Source: Cedecea lapagei
Lineage (GTDB): Bacteria > Pseudomonadota > Gammaproteobacteria > Enterobacterales > Enterobacteriaceae
Length of the DNA: 64,000 nucleotides
Reading direction: 5' to 3'
NCBI RefSeq assembly: GCF_900635955.1
Contig: NZ_LR134201.1
Span: 806,001 to 870,000, forward strand
In this document: positions 53,601 to 60,377 of the stretch, piece by piece
How positions within the stretch are numbered: the stretch's first letter is position 1
Layout of the letters: each line of letters begins with the position of its first letter
Program-made: the position numbers and the translations under genes
Notes under the pieces: generated by a model
What the model saw: only the letters and a program-made list of their open reading frames with translations
Told to the model about the DNA's origin: nothing
Databases searched by the model: none

Positions 53601-55934
53601 CAGGATCACGGTGAATGCACCGGTTACCGGGTCAGCAGTGCCGGTCCCTATGACGTTGCCATTGGCATCTTTAACGGTAACCGTGCTGCCGTGCTCGGCA
53701 TTCCCCGTTAACGTAGCTCCGTCAGCGCTTACTGTCAGACCAGTAGGTTCTGCCGGGGCGGTGGTATCAATCGTGACGGTATAGCTACCGGACACGCTGC
53801 TGTCGCCCCTGACGTTTGAGGCCGTGGCGGTAAAGATATAGGTGCCTTCACCCAGCGGGGTTTGCGGAGTAAAGCTCCAGGTACCGTCCAGCCCGACTTT
53901 AACGGTTCCAATCTCGGCCCCGTTAGCGAGGATATGGATGGTATCGCCGGCCTGGCCGGTGCCCTGCAGGGTTGGTGTTGTGTCGTTGGTCGCCTGATTA
54001 TTCCCCACGTTACCGGTGACCGGCGCGACATCATCAATAACAGCGGTGATGAGTGGCTCCACCGGCGGCAGAACGTTTGGCGCGGTAACGTTGGCTGGTG
54101 GACTGTTGTTGCCTGCCGGGTCGGTGACGACGACGGTTAGCGTTTCACCGTCTACCTGCGGCGTGGTCAGGGTGATAGTGATATTACCGTTGCTATCGGC
54201 AGTGCCGGTGCCGACGGTGGCGCCGTTCGGATCTTTTATGGTTACTGTGCTGCCGGCTTCCGCATGGCCAGTAACGACTTCGCCATCAGGGCTAACGGCA
54301 AGGCCAGTAGCTTCTGATGGCGGCTGGGTATCAATGGTGACGGTGTATGCAGGGGAGGAAGCACTTTCGCCCCTTTCGTTACTTGCCGTGGCGGTGAAGG
54401 TATGGGAGCCGTCTGCCAGAGGTGTGCCTGGGGTAAAACTCCATGTGCCGCCCGCGCCCACCACGACGGTCCCAATTTGTACGCCATTATCGTAGATGTG
54501 GACGGTCGTCCCCGCCTGACCGGTACCTTTGATTGTTGGCGTAGTGTCATTGGTGGAGGCGTTATTATTGATGTTTCCACCGTTGGCGGGGTTTTCATTA
54601 ACGACGCCGGTGATGCCTGGTTCATCTGGTAACGGGATATTTGGCGAGGTGATATTTGTTCCCGGACTGGTGTTACCCGAAGGATCGGTCGCCGTTACGG
54701 TCAGCGTTTCGCCGGTTATCTGCGGCGCGGTGAGCGTAATAGTAAAGCCGCCGTCAGTACCTGCTGTCGCGCTACCAATGACGTTACCGCCAGAGTCCTT
54801 CACTGTGACAGTAGTTCCCGCTTCCGCATGCCCCGTTAGCGTCGCCCCATCCGGGCTAATGGCCAGCTCGCTTGCCGGCGCCGGTGGATTGGTATCAATG
54901 GTAATGGTGTAAGCAGGGGACGTTGTGCTTTCCCCTCTTTCGTTTGTCGCGTTGACGGTGAATGAATGAGAACCATCGGTCAGCGCTGTGCCTGGGGTGA
55001 AGCTCCAGCTGCCGTTAGCGTCGACAACAGCGGTGCCGATCTGCACGCCATTATCGTAAATATGGACGGTTGTTCCGGCCTGGCCGGTGCCCTGCAGGGT
55101 TGGGGTATTGTCGTTGGTAGGTGAATTATTGCCTACGCTACCGCCGTTAGGCGCATCAGGATGATCGTTAATTATCCCTGTGATGGCAGGTTCACCCGGG
55201 AGCGCAATATTGGGTGCGGTGATCGTGGTACCCGGCCCCGTATTACCAGAAGGATCGGTTGCCGTCGCCGTCAGCGTTTCACCGCCAACCTGCGGCGTAG
55301 TCAGCGTAACGGTAAAGCTGCCGTCACTGCCGGCGGTGCCCGTACCAATGACATTTCCGTTGGCGTCTTTGACGGTTATCGTGCTGCCCGCCTCGGCATT
55401 GCCGGTGATGGTTTTTCCATCCGCTGACACTGAAAGGCCGGTAGGGGCTGGAGGGGGAGTAACGTCTGGCCTGCCAGGATTCCCCGGATTGCTGCCGCTG
55501 TTTGAGTGGCCGCCGCCGCTTGATGCTGCAGCGATGGCACCGCCTGCGGCAACCGCCAGACCACCCAGTACCCAAGGCCAGGCCGCGCCGCCCGTTGCAG
55601 ATGCGCCGGTAGCCGCCATTAGCTCATTGATGTCGGCAATCTGCTCATAGTGAATTACGCCTTCAGGATTCTGGACCCACCAAAGCACCTCGTCATTGCC
55701 TTCCTGGGCCAGTTGGCTGCCTCCCTGTTCGGAAAATGCGTAATAATTTTTGATGGTAATCGTTTCGCCGGAATGGAGTTTGATCACCATGTCCTGGCCA
55801 GAACGAGTGATATTGGCAATCTCTCCACGCTCGATTTTTAGTACAACAATTGACGGACCTTTTAACGTAACTTCAGCCGCTTCGACGTTATTTTTTACGC
55901 CGGTTAATTTAGAGATAATTGAAATAGAAGGCAT
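41661..55934 (-). CDS. bapA: BapA-like giant Ig-repeat biofilm adhesin, type I secreted
   Basis: A 4757-residue repeat protein. Residues 1-130 are the BapA prefix-like head, with a hydrophobic AAWPWVLGGLAVAAGG segment; a Gly/Ser/Asn linker follows. I count about 38 bacterial Ig-like repeats by eye: about 25 of the TNDTTPTLxGTG..G type and 13 of the PTGLxVSADGxxxTGxAE type, ending near residue 4000. Three VCBS-like repeats (YGTLTI...YTYTL) and a C-terminal type I secretion domain (GGANDGTGGNGSDVWKNF onward) close it. It is exported by the three genes downstream and probably mediates biofilm or host adhesion. ATG at 55932-55934 has GGAG upstream; an in-frame GTG at 55943 is less likely. Confidence 0.92.
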   Translation of the reverse strand: MPSISIISKLTGVKNNVEAAEVTLKGPSIVVLKIERGEIANITRSGQDMVIKLHSGETITIKNYYAFSEQGGSQLAQEGNDEVLWWVQNPEGVIHYEQIADINELMAATGASATGGAAWPWVLGGLAVAAGGAIAAASSGGGHSNSGSNPGNPGRPDVTPPPAPTGLSVSADGKTITGNAEAGSTITVKDANGNVIGTGTAGSDGSFTVTLTTPQVGGETLTATATDPSGNTGPGTTITAPNIALPGEPAITGIINDHPDAPNGGSVGNNSPTNDNTPTLQGTGQAGTTVHIYDNGVQIGTAVVDANGSWSFTPGTALTDGSHSFTVNATNERGESTTSPAYTITIDTNPPAPASELAISPDGATLTGHAEAGTTVTVKDSGGNVIGSATAGTDGGFTITLTAPQITGETLTVTATDPSGNTSPGTNITSPNIPLPDEPGITGVVNENPANGGNINNNASTNDTTPTIKGTGQAGTTVHIYDNGVQIGTVVVGAGGTWSFTPGTPLADGSHTFTATASNERGESASSPAYTVTIDTQPPSEATGLAVSPDGEVVTGHAEAGSTVTIKDPNGATVGTGTADSNGNITITLTTPQVDGETLTVVVTDPAGNNSPPANVTAPNVLPPVEPLITAVIDDVAPVTGNVGNNQATNDTTPTLQGTGQAGDTIHILANGAEIGTVKVGLDGTWSFTPQTPLGEGTYIFTATASNVRGDSSVSGSYTVTIDTTAPAEPTGLTVSADGATLTGNAEHGSTVTVKDANGNVIGTGTADPVTGAFTVILTTPQITGEILTVTATDPSGNTSPGTAITAPDIPLPNEPTITGLTNDNPGAPNGGNIGNNSPTNDTTPTLNGTGQAGTTIHIYDNGVQIGTVVVGAGGTWSFTPGTPLADGSHAFTATASNERGESAPSPAYTVTIDTQPPSEATGLAVSPDGEVVTGHAEAGSTVTIKDPNGVTVGTGTADSNGNITITLTTPQVDGETLTVVVTDPAGNNSPPANVTAPNVLPPVEPLITAVIDDVAPVTGNVGNNQATNDTTPTLQGSGQAGDTIHILANGAEIGTVKVGLDGTWSFTPQTPLGEGTYIFTATASNVRGDSSVSGSYTVTIDTTAPAEPTGLTVSADGATLTGNAEHGSTVTVKDADGNVIGTGTADPATGAFTVTLTTPQLDGGQISVVASDSAGNEGPAGIATAPFFPLPTVPVITEILDNVPPIVGPVQNNQPTNDQTPTLQGTGVAGETIHIFDNGSEIGTTLVLPGGTWSFTPGSILSDGPHSFTATASNIRGDSGSSASYTVVVDTVVNPPVLDQILDTVGSITGPVGNNGVTDDKKPVFSGTGEAGSTLTLFDNGLPIGQVIVGNDGKWSFTPALDLLDGPHAITLQQTDPAGNVSTVTVGPTFTVDTLPPLAVIVDAVSQDGTTVTGTGEIGATVTITTTGGVELGTTQVDGSGNFTVTLTPAQTHGEDLIAKVNDAAGNQGPNTPFEASNSGFPTVPVLVSVTDDVGPIQGPLTNGQATDDSRPTLSGTAEVGSTITIFDNGQPIGSTAVNPDGSWSFTPTQQLPDGPHSFTVTATNNSGTGGASAPFGVVVDTTAPLLPTGLAVSNDGATLTGTAEANSKVTITNASGTVLGTATADGTGHFSVTLNPPQLNGEVLTAKATDAAGNTGLGANVPAPDHTAPNPPTGLTVSADGLHVTGTAEPNSTVNVWDGNGNLIGTGVASGTGTFDISPLTPPQLNGETLMVTATDTANNISSPATVIAQDHTPPALPTNLTFNEDGSILTGKAEAGSTVKVTDAQGNPLGQGVAGPDGSFTITLTTPQANGEILAVNATDPAGNIGPNAPVTAPDITPPNIPLIGSVVDNVPDHTGNLNNGDLTNDDKPTLNGTAEANSIVKIYDNGNLIGTVNADGTGVWTFTPTTALGQGLHSLTVTATDAAGNASQPSAAFNINVDSIVPTAPTITLVNDDVGTVTGPVSNGGATNDPTPTISGSGEPGSTITVYDGLDVLGTTTVNGNGTWTFTPNPPLLQGPHAFTVTASDAAGNVTAHSAPWNIELITTLPTAPTIGEIVDNVNPDIGPVLPGGSTNDPQPVINGTAGANAVVKIYDGTTLIGTVTANGSGAWTFQPTQPLSEGSHTLNVYVTDAAGNTSSATTQIVIIDTAPPGAPSIDGALGNVANTQVTLVNGGSTQSTEPVFSGKGEIGATIKLYADGGTTPIGTATVDGSGNWTITPTAPLGSGTHVFTTTATDAAGNVGVPSSGFTLSVYATPPATPTAPTVTDNVPPVVGAVIPGGSTNDTTPTFSGTGVAGSTINVYDSVTGLIGTTTVRSDGTWSVTPSVPLGETAHTITVQVTDPAGNTSLPSAPITITVDLTAPAAPTIDNADDTVGPVLGTINSGGITDDTAPVFHGTGVTGDTITLYNGTTVIGTATVVGGVWSITPTTSLGNGTYSITAVQTDAAGNASGPSNTFTLTVDTTGVTAPVITEILDNVGIIQTPLVNGSVTDDPTPTFNGTGKAGSTITILDTNGTTVLGTTTVAADGTWNVTVSTLGTGQHDITVKITDTTGHTATTAPITITVDTTPPDAPFVIEPIVDLTGTSIVGTAEVNATIIIKNQAGDVLGTGVADPVIGNWVVTLSPPQHNGETLIVIAQDAAGNQSLETTFNAINVPSIVLPPTIDSVVDDVGPIKGNVGNGKSTDDTLPTLNGSGATGGATVHIFIDGVERGTTIANGDGTWTWDVTTALGQGTHTFAVTQTVLGVNSGLSPLYTIIVDTTPPPQPIIVSVVDDVIGGVVGPLTNGQATNDPKPTLSGTAEAGSTVNILDNGAIIGTVTANALGIWTFTPGTNLGEGSHTLTVTATDAAGNVSTPSTGFVVNVDTLPPATPVVVTVTNDITSQPITSGQPTNDNTPTFSGTAEAGTTLTFKDGNVIIGTVTVPVGGNWTFTPTVPLLDGSHNITVISTDAAGNVSGPTAGFNVVVDTVPPIVPIILSVVDDQTQPGTNLPLINGQLTKDTQPTLSGTAEANATITVKDGNTVLGTAQADALGVWTFTPPAPLGQGTHTLNVTATDAAGNVSNAASFGVNIDSVAPNPPVIVTVLDNTAPVLGPITNGQATNETRPSLSGTAEANAIIKVYSDGNLIGTTIANGSGAWSLTPVAALGNGDHTLTVTATDAAGNVSNPSNGFSLTVDTVAPNVPVISNVADAVGPITGNLSSGQVTDDTRPVLTGTAEGNATVSVYDNGVLLGTAQADAGGAWTFRPATALVNGGHALTVTATDAAGNVSLPSAPFNVVVDTIAPTQPIVVQAFDDVGPVQGPLVSGSSTDDTQPALSGTAEANSTIKIYDNGSLIGTITASALGAWSFTPGAALPLGQHVFTVTATDAAGNTSAASADFTLNIVSGTSNTPVLTSVVDDVVGGTVGPLNNGQATNDARPTLNGTADANSTIKIYDGGNLIGTVTANALGVWVFSPPTALANGSHTFTVTATNGAGVVSSPTAGFTIVVDTVAPNQPVITSVVDDVGPIVGPVGNNQPTDDTRPTLNGTSEANATVNIFDNGVLLGTTTANGSGVWTFTPTLPLPQGNHSFTVTATDAAGNVSTPSVPAGIVVDTVPPLAPTGLTVNATGTVVTGLAEANSTVTVTSATGTVLGTAKADGNGNFSITLSPAQTSAQPLLAFAQDAAGNIGVSASFTAPFTGVPGLPVITSVVDDVLPKTGVVGNGQSTNDTRPTINGTAEANATVKIYDNGALLATVTANASGIWTFTPTNALGEGAHAFTATATNANGTGAASLPASIIVDTIPPLIPTGVISADGSTITGVAEANSTVTITLPGGITVTGTANASGAFSITLPTRQIEGQSLSISAADAAGNVSPSLSITAPILPLSASSNAVELALTSNAEITTSHYSGYGVLLIGALGNVASVLGSNTAQVGFTIGSGATGHVTINAAATGVVLSLLNTLEIAIQKYDSATNSWTTVVDSSLPQFLNLLTLGATGVTLNLDGLGEGQYRVLSYNTSLLATGAVTNLAVTVEQTSAGVVSGTTTSTGNVITDPGPNGAVDNAPAGTVVTAVKDANGVNHAVGAGGLDLQGKYGTLHINQDGSYTYTLTNTSAAVLGRTENFTYTITHNGISDSAQLIVTLGNGAPANSVIATDNTGSLTFGTDVIAVDNGASKQTGLSVLSVGVGNVVNLNLLANMSNPILFDVADGSTRTMTLQASVGGVALLSTFDLYIYKFNVATQQYEQFQVQKTWLTAPLLGGSSGQLTVTLGGGDYLFLLMNASGVSLLTSYTLNILQDHTYAVDSLAASTTGNVMADDIAPAGSLLTAVNGVAVSATGTTTINGKFGTLTIDAHGNYTYTLKAGQGADGINTPDSFVYTVTAPNGDTGTASLNITATPHVVDAVNDISSIMAITSTQNTAAYASANVGSASWSTALLAPTHGNGSGTFTIADNTVLSGAALVFKVASGLALGGLSVTWTLSDGQGHTYTGTFSGGVLLGGTATIPVTDLHSGTWTLSYVGNMGPLSVGTITVTPTVTGTSNLLDSFTAQSTIVHGNLYDGTDSAGAADQLGSVHTLLTITGANGSTATLNPLTNSDAVATIQGQYGTLTIGIGGNYTYTLNPGVSPGSITNKEVFTYTLNDQNGHSDSATLTINMNPQIVSTAYGDIINGSSAYADTLVYHVLAGGANDGTGGNGSDVWKNFSLAQGDQIDIHDLLVGWNGQTSTLGNYLSVASVGNNTVISIDRDGTAGTFHSTTLVTLENVHTTLDELIQNNHIVA
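52450..53390 (-). repeat. Copy 1 of a near-identical tandem segment within bapA
   Basis: This stretch matches 53587-54527 almost base for base with an offset of 1137 bases (379 codons). For example the block reading TTATTCCCCACGTTACCGG occurs at about 52861 and 53998 with only scattered substitutions around it. The unit spans four Ig-like repeats. Confidence 0.85.
53587..54527 (-). repeat. Copy 2 of a near-identical tandem segment within bapA
   Basis: Partner of 52450-53390, offset 1137 bases. Differences are mostly single silent or conservative changes, so the duplication is recent compared with the other repeats, which share only protein-level similarity. Confidence 0.85.
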
Positions 55935-56723
55935 TGTTATCACTCCATTCGCGATGAACGTGGTGGTAGTCTGAGTCCCGGCATAAGGTGTTAATTACCG
56001 AAAGCAAAATGTTTAAATGAGCAGGGCCCTTCGCCATAAAGAAGCGAAAAAGAGGGTGCATCATCGAAAAATTGATGACGGTGATTATTAATAAATTGAG
56101 CGTTTCCGTGGCGGAATCGAAATTATTTAATTCTCAGGGTCATAGACTCGTCGTTTAATTAAAAGAGACTATTGATGATATAGACAGGAAAAAATGAAAG
56201 CGCAACTTAAGCCATATTTAACAGTATGTAAGTCACCCTAAAATATTCGTCGACCTGAGATGCACACCTGAATAAGACAAGCTAACCGTTTGGCTTCGTA
56301 AGACGTAGGTTGTTTTTTATCTATATGAAAATAAAGCTTTAAATGTTTATTGGTATTACGGGTAGGGCCGTTTTTTTCAGCAGCAACAGGGGTGGGTAAC
56401 CCCTGTTTTTAGCAGGGAAATAGCGCCTTGCAGGGGAAATAAACTGTGATTTAAGTCAGAAATTAATAGGGTGAAATTTTTATTTTGTGAGTGCGGTTGG
56501 ATAAGCGATATTGAGCCGGTGAAATATAATATATCTGGGTTCTACGTTATTGAGGTACTGTGGGGTAATGAAGGGAAATAGTATATATTCTTTAGCGTGA
56601 CTTAATTTACAGAACACGCCTTGGTCAACTGCGTCATATTAGCTGAAGTTTAAAAATGCGAGGATGTTTTTAAAGCGGCTCTGCTGGAGAAGAGCCGCTT
56701 AAAAGATCAAAAGCACAAGCGCC
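55935..56723. other. 789-base upstream region of bapA, AT-rich, no gene
   Basis: No open frame of note on either strand. Long AT-rich stretches and the position upstream of a horizontally transferred adhesin operon suggest a regulated (for example H-NS-silenced) promoter region. The last 60 bases hold the hairpin at 56674-56699. Confidence 0.55.
56674..56699 (-). terminator. Probable terminator of smpB
   Basis: AGCGGCTCT pairs with AGAGCCGCT around loop GCTGGAGA. On the minus strand TTTAAAAA follows. The T-run is short. Confidence 0.6.
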
Positions 56724-57206
56724 TTAACGACCGGCGTTCTTCATGATTCGAGCCTTGTCTACCGCCCACTCACGGTCTTTAGCGTCGGTACGTTTATCAT
56801 GCTGTTTCTTGCCTTTGGCTACGCCAATTTTCACCTTACACCAGGCGTTCTTCCAGTACAGCGACAGGGCGATGACGGTGTAGCCGTCACGGCTGACGCT
56901 GCCGAAGAGGTTATCCAGCTCGCGCTTGTTCAGCAGCAGTTTACGGGTGCGCGTGGGATCGCAGACGACATGGCTTGATGCCACGTTCAGCGGGGTAAAG
57001 TTGGCGCCAAACAGATACGCTTCGCCATCTTTAAAGATAACGTAGCTGTCGCCGATGTTCGCCTTCCCGGCGCGCAGTGATTTTACTTCCCAGCCCTGCA
57101 GCGCAAGGCCCGCTTCAATCTCTTCTTCGATAAAGTATTCGTGGCGGGCACGCTTGTTTAGCGCAATGGTGGCTGAGCCTGGTTTGTGTGCTTTTTTCTT
57201 AGTCAT
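56724..57206 (-). CDS. smpB: SmpB, tmRNA-binding protein
   Basis: A 160-residue protein with the OB-fold core (ARHEYFIEEEIEAGLALQGWE, SLRAGKANIGDSYV) and the basic C-terminal tail (KGKKQHDKRTDAKDREW) that reads the empty mRNA channel. It carries tmRNA to stalled ribosomes. Length and sequence match E. coli. The bap locus separates it from ssrA. Confidence 0.97.
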   Translation of the reverse strand: MTKKKAHKPGSATIALNKRARHEYFIEEEIEAGLALQGWEVKSLRAGKANIGDSYVIFKDGEAYLFGANFTPLNVASSHVVCDPTRTRKLLLNKRELDNLFGSVSRDGYTVIALSLYWKNAWCKVKIGVAKGKKQHDKRTDAKDREWAVDKARIMKNAGR

Positions 57207-57359
57207 AGTGCTGCTCAGTATACGTAATCCAGGAGTTCAAAGACACCCCGCGACCTGCGCGAGGAGGAAACGCTTATCTTAGCATGAGCGGCAGAGAGTT
57301 TTTGTTTGCGCGGTGATAAATGTTATTATTTGTCCGATTTATGACTCCCAGGAATTGTT

Positions 57360-57797
57360 ATGCCGCAGATTAGCCGTACTGCTTTGGTGCCTTACAGCGC
57401 CGAGCAGATGTACCAGTTAGTAAATGACGTGAAGTCTTACCCGGAATTTTTACCTGGCTGTACCGGTAGCCGGGTGATAGACGCATCGGCTAATCAGATG
57501 ACGGCGGCGGTAGACGTTTCGAAAGCCGGGATCAGCAAAACCTTTACCACCCGAAATACGCTGACCGATAACCAGAGCATTCTGATGCAGCTGGTGGACG
57601 GGCCTTTTAAGAAACTGCTGGGAGGCTGGAAGTTTACCCCGCTTAGCGAAGACGCCTGCCGCATCGAGTTTCAGCTTGATTTTGAGTTTACCAATAAGCT
57701 GATTGAGCTCGCGTTTGGCCGCATCTTTAAGGAGCTTGCGGGCAACATGGTTCAGGCATTTACCACCCGAGCCAAAGAGGTTTACCGTGCCGCGTGA
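57360..57797 (+). CDS. ratA: RatA, COQ10/START-domain protein (ribosome association toxin/ubiquinone-binding)
   Basis: A 145-residue START-like protein (PQISRTALVPYSAEQMYQLVNDV, FTNKLIELAFGRIFKE). E. coli RatA was described as blocking 70S assembly; the fold is that of COQ10 lipid-binding proteins. It overlaps ratB by 11 bases and diverges from smpB. Confidence 0.95.
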   Translation: MPQISRTALVPYSAEQMYQLVNDVKSYPEFLPGCTGSRVIDASANQMTAAVDVSKAGISKTFTTRNTLTDNQSILMQLVDGPFKKLLGGWKFTPLSEDACRIEFQLDFEFTNKLIELAFGRIFKELAGNMVQAFTTRAKEVYRAA

Positions 57798-58077
57798 GAT
57801 TCAGGTAGAAGTCGTTTACGCGCTGCCGCAGAAGCAGTATCTGCGCCAGGTGAAACTTGAAGAAGGGAGTACGGTGGAGCAGGCGATTACCGCCTCTGGC
57901 CTGCTGGAGCTGCGCGACGATATAGATCTGAAGCAGAACAAAGTGGGTATCTATAGCCGCCCGGTGAAGCTGGCAGATAAAGTGAATGACGGCGATCGGG
58001 TTGAGATTTACCGCCCGCTGATTGCCGACCCCAAAGAGCTGCGCCGTCAGCGAGCCGAGCGCTCTGCCCAGAAATAA
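57787..58077 (+). CDS. ratB: RatB (YfjF) small ubiquitin-fold protein
   Basis: A 96-residue RnfH-family protein, E. coli length, with VEVVYALPQKQYLRQV, LDLKQNKVGIYSR-like region and DRVEIYRPLIADPKELRRQR. It has a beta-grasp fold; its role is unknown. The GTG start at 57787 gives the standard N terminus (PREIQVEV) and overlaps ratA; upstream in-frame codons are inside ratA. Confidence 0.94.
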   Translation: MPREIQVEVVYALPQKQYLRQVKLEEGSTVEQAITASGLLELRDDIDLKQNKVGIYSRPVKLADKVNDGDRVEIYRPLIADPKELRRQRAERSAQK

Positions 58078-58094
58078 CCCCATCTGCAAAAGAC

Positions 58095-58122
58095 AAAAAA
58101 GGTGCTAAATAGCACCTTTTTT
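58095..58122. terminator. Bidirectional terminator between ratB and bamE
   Basis: AAAAAAGGTGCT, loop AAAT, AGCACCTTTTTT between the convergent ratB and bamE genes. Confidence 0.92.
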
Positions 58123-58139
58123 AATGCTTCGACTAAACC

Positions 58140-58484
58140 TTATTCCCCTTTAGTCAGGGCCGGTTTGTTGTCGATGTTGGTCAGTACGCCGCTGCTGTTG
58201 AAGGTGAGCGTCAGCGTTTGCTGAGTCACGTTTTCGTGGCCCGGCTGCTGGCGGAAGACATAGAACCAGGTGTTAGTGCCGAACGGATCGGACATCATTG
58301 GCGTGCCCAGCGTGTAGGCCACCTGCTGCTGCGTCATTCCAACGCGGAGCTTGGACACATCATTCGGTGCCAGGTAGTTACCCTGGTTGATGTCTGGGCG
58401 GTAAACCACTCGCTCCAGAGTGGAACAGCCTGCGGTCAACATCAGAAGAACCGCTGCGGCAGCAGTCAGCATTTTACAACGCAT
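58140..58484 (-). CDS. bamE: BamE outer-membrane assembly lipoprotein
   Basis: A 114-residue lipoprotein: signal peptide ending LTAGC with Cys20 lipidated, then the BLIP-like fold (VYRPDINQGNYLAPNDVSKL, GTPMMSDPFGTNTWFYVFRQ). It is part of the BAM complex that inserts beta-barrel proteins. Length and sequence match E. coli BamE (SmpA). Confidence 0.97.
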   Translation of the reverse strand: MRCKMLTAAAAVLLMLTAGCSTLERVVYRPDINQGNYLAPNDVSKLRVGMTQQQVAYTLGTPMMSDPFGTNTWFYVFRQQPGHENVTQQTLTLTFNSSGVLTNIDNKPALTKGE

Positions 58485-58705
58485 AGTGATTTGATTCCTT
58501 TTCGGGCCCGAGTAGTGCGTGGCTCATTCGTATTATGCCGATGATAATAGACCTTTAAGCAGTTTAAAACCTTAAGGCGCTCAACTCTGACAGTGGGAGC
58601 ATAAAAAAGTTGGCTGAAAAGGTGGCAGAAAAGCAGATTACTGAGCGTGGAGGCTGTTTTTTGTACGATGTGCGGCGTGAAAGAGACGCCGCACATCGGA
58701 ATTCG

Positions 58706-60367
58706 TCAGGCTGCCAGCAGCTCTTTCGCGTTCGCCAGCGTATTGCGGGTAACCTCGCTGCCGCCGAGAAGGCGAGCCAGCTCCTGCAGGCGAGAGCGTT
58801 TGTCCAGCGGCTGCATGTGGGTTTCCGTCATTTCTCCGTCGGTCTCTTTGCTGACGAAGAAGTGATGGTGACCGCAGCCGGCAACCTGCGGCAGGTGGGT
58901 CACGCACATCACCTGGGTAGATTCGCCCAGCTGGCGTAGCAGTTTACCGACCACCGCGGCGGTCGGGCCGCTGATCCCCACGTCCACTTCATCGAAGATC
59001 AGCGCCGGGGTTTCCATTTTACGGGCGGTGATGACCTGAATCGCCAGCGCAATACGGGACAGTTCGCCGCCGGAGGCGACTTTTGCCAGAGGCTGAAGCG
59101 GCTGGCCCGGGTTGGTGCTGACGCGGAAATCAATGCGATCGGCCCCTTCGGCGGTCAGGTGGTTTTCGTTAAATTCAACGTCAATGGCGAGCTTGCCGTG
59201 CGGCATTGACAGGGAATGCATGCTTTCGGTGATCAGCTGGCACAGCTCATTGGCGTGTTTTACCCGGCTTTGGTGCAGGGACTGAGCAACGGAAAGCGCC
59301 TGCTGATGATGCAGCGCGACGGCCTGCAGCAGCTCTTCCAGCGAGCCGGTTTGCTCATCCAGCTGCTGCTGTTCATCGAGCAGTTTCTGATGGAAGGCCG
59401 GCAGCTCTTCTGGCGTGATGTGGTGCTTGCGGGCCAGGGAGATTTGGCGAGAGATGCGCTGTTCCAGCTCATACAGGCGGTTCGGATCCAGATCCAGTCG
59501 ATCGCAGTAATGGCGGAGTTCATCGCTGGCTTCAGAGATCTGGATCGCGGCTTCTTCCAGCATATCCAGTACCCCAGAGAGCTTATCGTCCATGCCCACC
59601 AGCTCGGCCATTAAATGGCGCACGGTGTGCAGCTGGCTTTGCAAATTCGTCTCTTCGCCGTCGGCCAGCACGTCCAGCGCCTGCTGGCTGGTAGAGAGCA
59701 GCTGGCCGCTGTTGGCAAGGCGCTTGTACTCTTCGTCGATCAGCTCAAATTCACCGGCAACGGGAGAAAATTCATTCAGCTCTTTCAGCTGATAGTGCAG
59801 CAGTTCCGCTTTGGCTGAACGCTCCTGCGCCAGCTGCTGATGCTGAGCCAGCGTGCGGCAGCTCTGGTGCCATTCCCGATAGCGTTCCGCCATCTGCTGC
59901 GTAAGCGCCTGTTCACCGGCATAGCCATCCAGCAGATTTTTTTGGTGCTCGGGCTTGAGCAGCAGCTGATGCGCATGCTGGCCATGAATCTGAATCAGCA
60001 ACTGACCGAGGTCGCGCAGCTGGGAAAGGGGGACCGCCGTACCGTTGATAAAACCCCGTGAGCGGCCATCGCTGCTGATGACGCGGCGCAGCAGGCATTC
60101 GCTGCCGTCTTCCAGATGGTTTTCTTCCAGCCAGCGTAGCGCTGCTGGCGTATCTTTCAGCGAGAAGCGGGCGCAGAGATCTGCACGGTTCGCACCAGAA
60201 CGCACCATATCCGCTTCCGCGCGACCGCCCAGGCACAGGCCCAGCGCATCTATGGCAATAGATTTACCGGCACCGGTTTCCCCGGTGATGGCCGTCATAC
60301 CGTGATGAAAGTCGATTTCAAGTTCACGAACGATAGCGAAGTTACTGATGGTGAGTTGAGCGAGCAT
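58706..60367 (-). CDS. recN: RecN, SMC-like DNA repair ATPase
   Basis: A 553-residue protein, E. coli length. Walker A GETGAGKS at residues 29-36, a coiled-coil middle (about 150-370), the signature ASGGELSRIALA and Walker B ALIFDEVDVG near the C terminus. RecN helps double-strand-break repair. ATG at 60365-60367 is the standard start. Three LexA-box-like sequences lie just upstream, as in E. coli, so it is SOS-induced. Confidence 0.97.
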   Translation of the reverse strand: MLAQLTISNFAIVRELEIDFHHGMTAITGETGAGKSIAIDALGLCLGGRAEADMVRSGANRADLCARFSLKDTPAALRWLEENHLEDGSECLLRRVISSDGRSRGFINGTAVPLSQLRDLGQLLIQIHGQHAHQLLLKPEHQKNLLDGYAGEQALTQQMAERYREWHQSCRTLAQHQQLAQERSAKAELLHYQLKELNEFSPVAGEFELIDEEYKRLANSGQLLSTSQQALDVLADGEETNLQSQLHTVRHLMAELVGMDDKLSGVLDMLEEAAIQISEASDELRHYCDRLDLDPNRLYELEQRISRQISLARKHHITPEELPAFHQKLLDEQQQLDEQTGSLEELLQAVALHHQQALSVAQSLHQSRVKHANELCQLITESMHSLSMPHGKLAIDVEFNENHLTAEGADRIDFRVSTNPGQPLQPLAKVASGGELSRIALAIQVITARKMETPALIFDEVDVGISGPTAAVVGKLLRQLGESTQVMCVTHLPQVAGCGHHHFFVSKETDGEMTETHMQPLDKRSRLQELARLLGGSEVTRNTLANAKELLAA

Positions 60368-60377
60368 GACCACTCTC

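Larger units (their letters stand above)
36804..55934 (-). other. SPI-9-like bap locus between ssrA and smpB
   Basis: Four genes on one strand: the giant adhesin, then TolC-like, ABC and HlyD-like export genes, with overlaps between the last three. In Salmonella the bapABCD genes (SPI-9) occupy the same site between smpB and ssrA in the same order. It is probably one operon read from upstream of 55934. Confidence 0.8.

Noticed and set aside
41859..55650. Many plus-strand frames of 60-310 codons opposite bapA
   Set aside because: They arise from the repetitive, low-stop codon use of bapA and simply mirror its repeats.
41661..55934. Regular DNA repeats that could suggest a CRISPR array or satellite
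   Set aside because: Period is about 270-300 bases and in frame with protein repeats; no short direct repeats with unique spacers.
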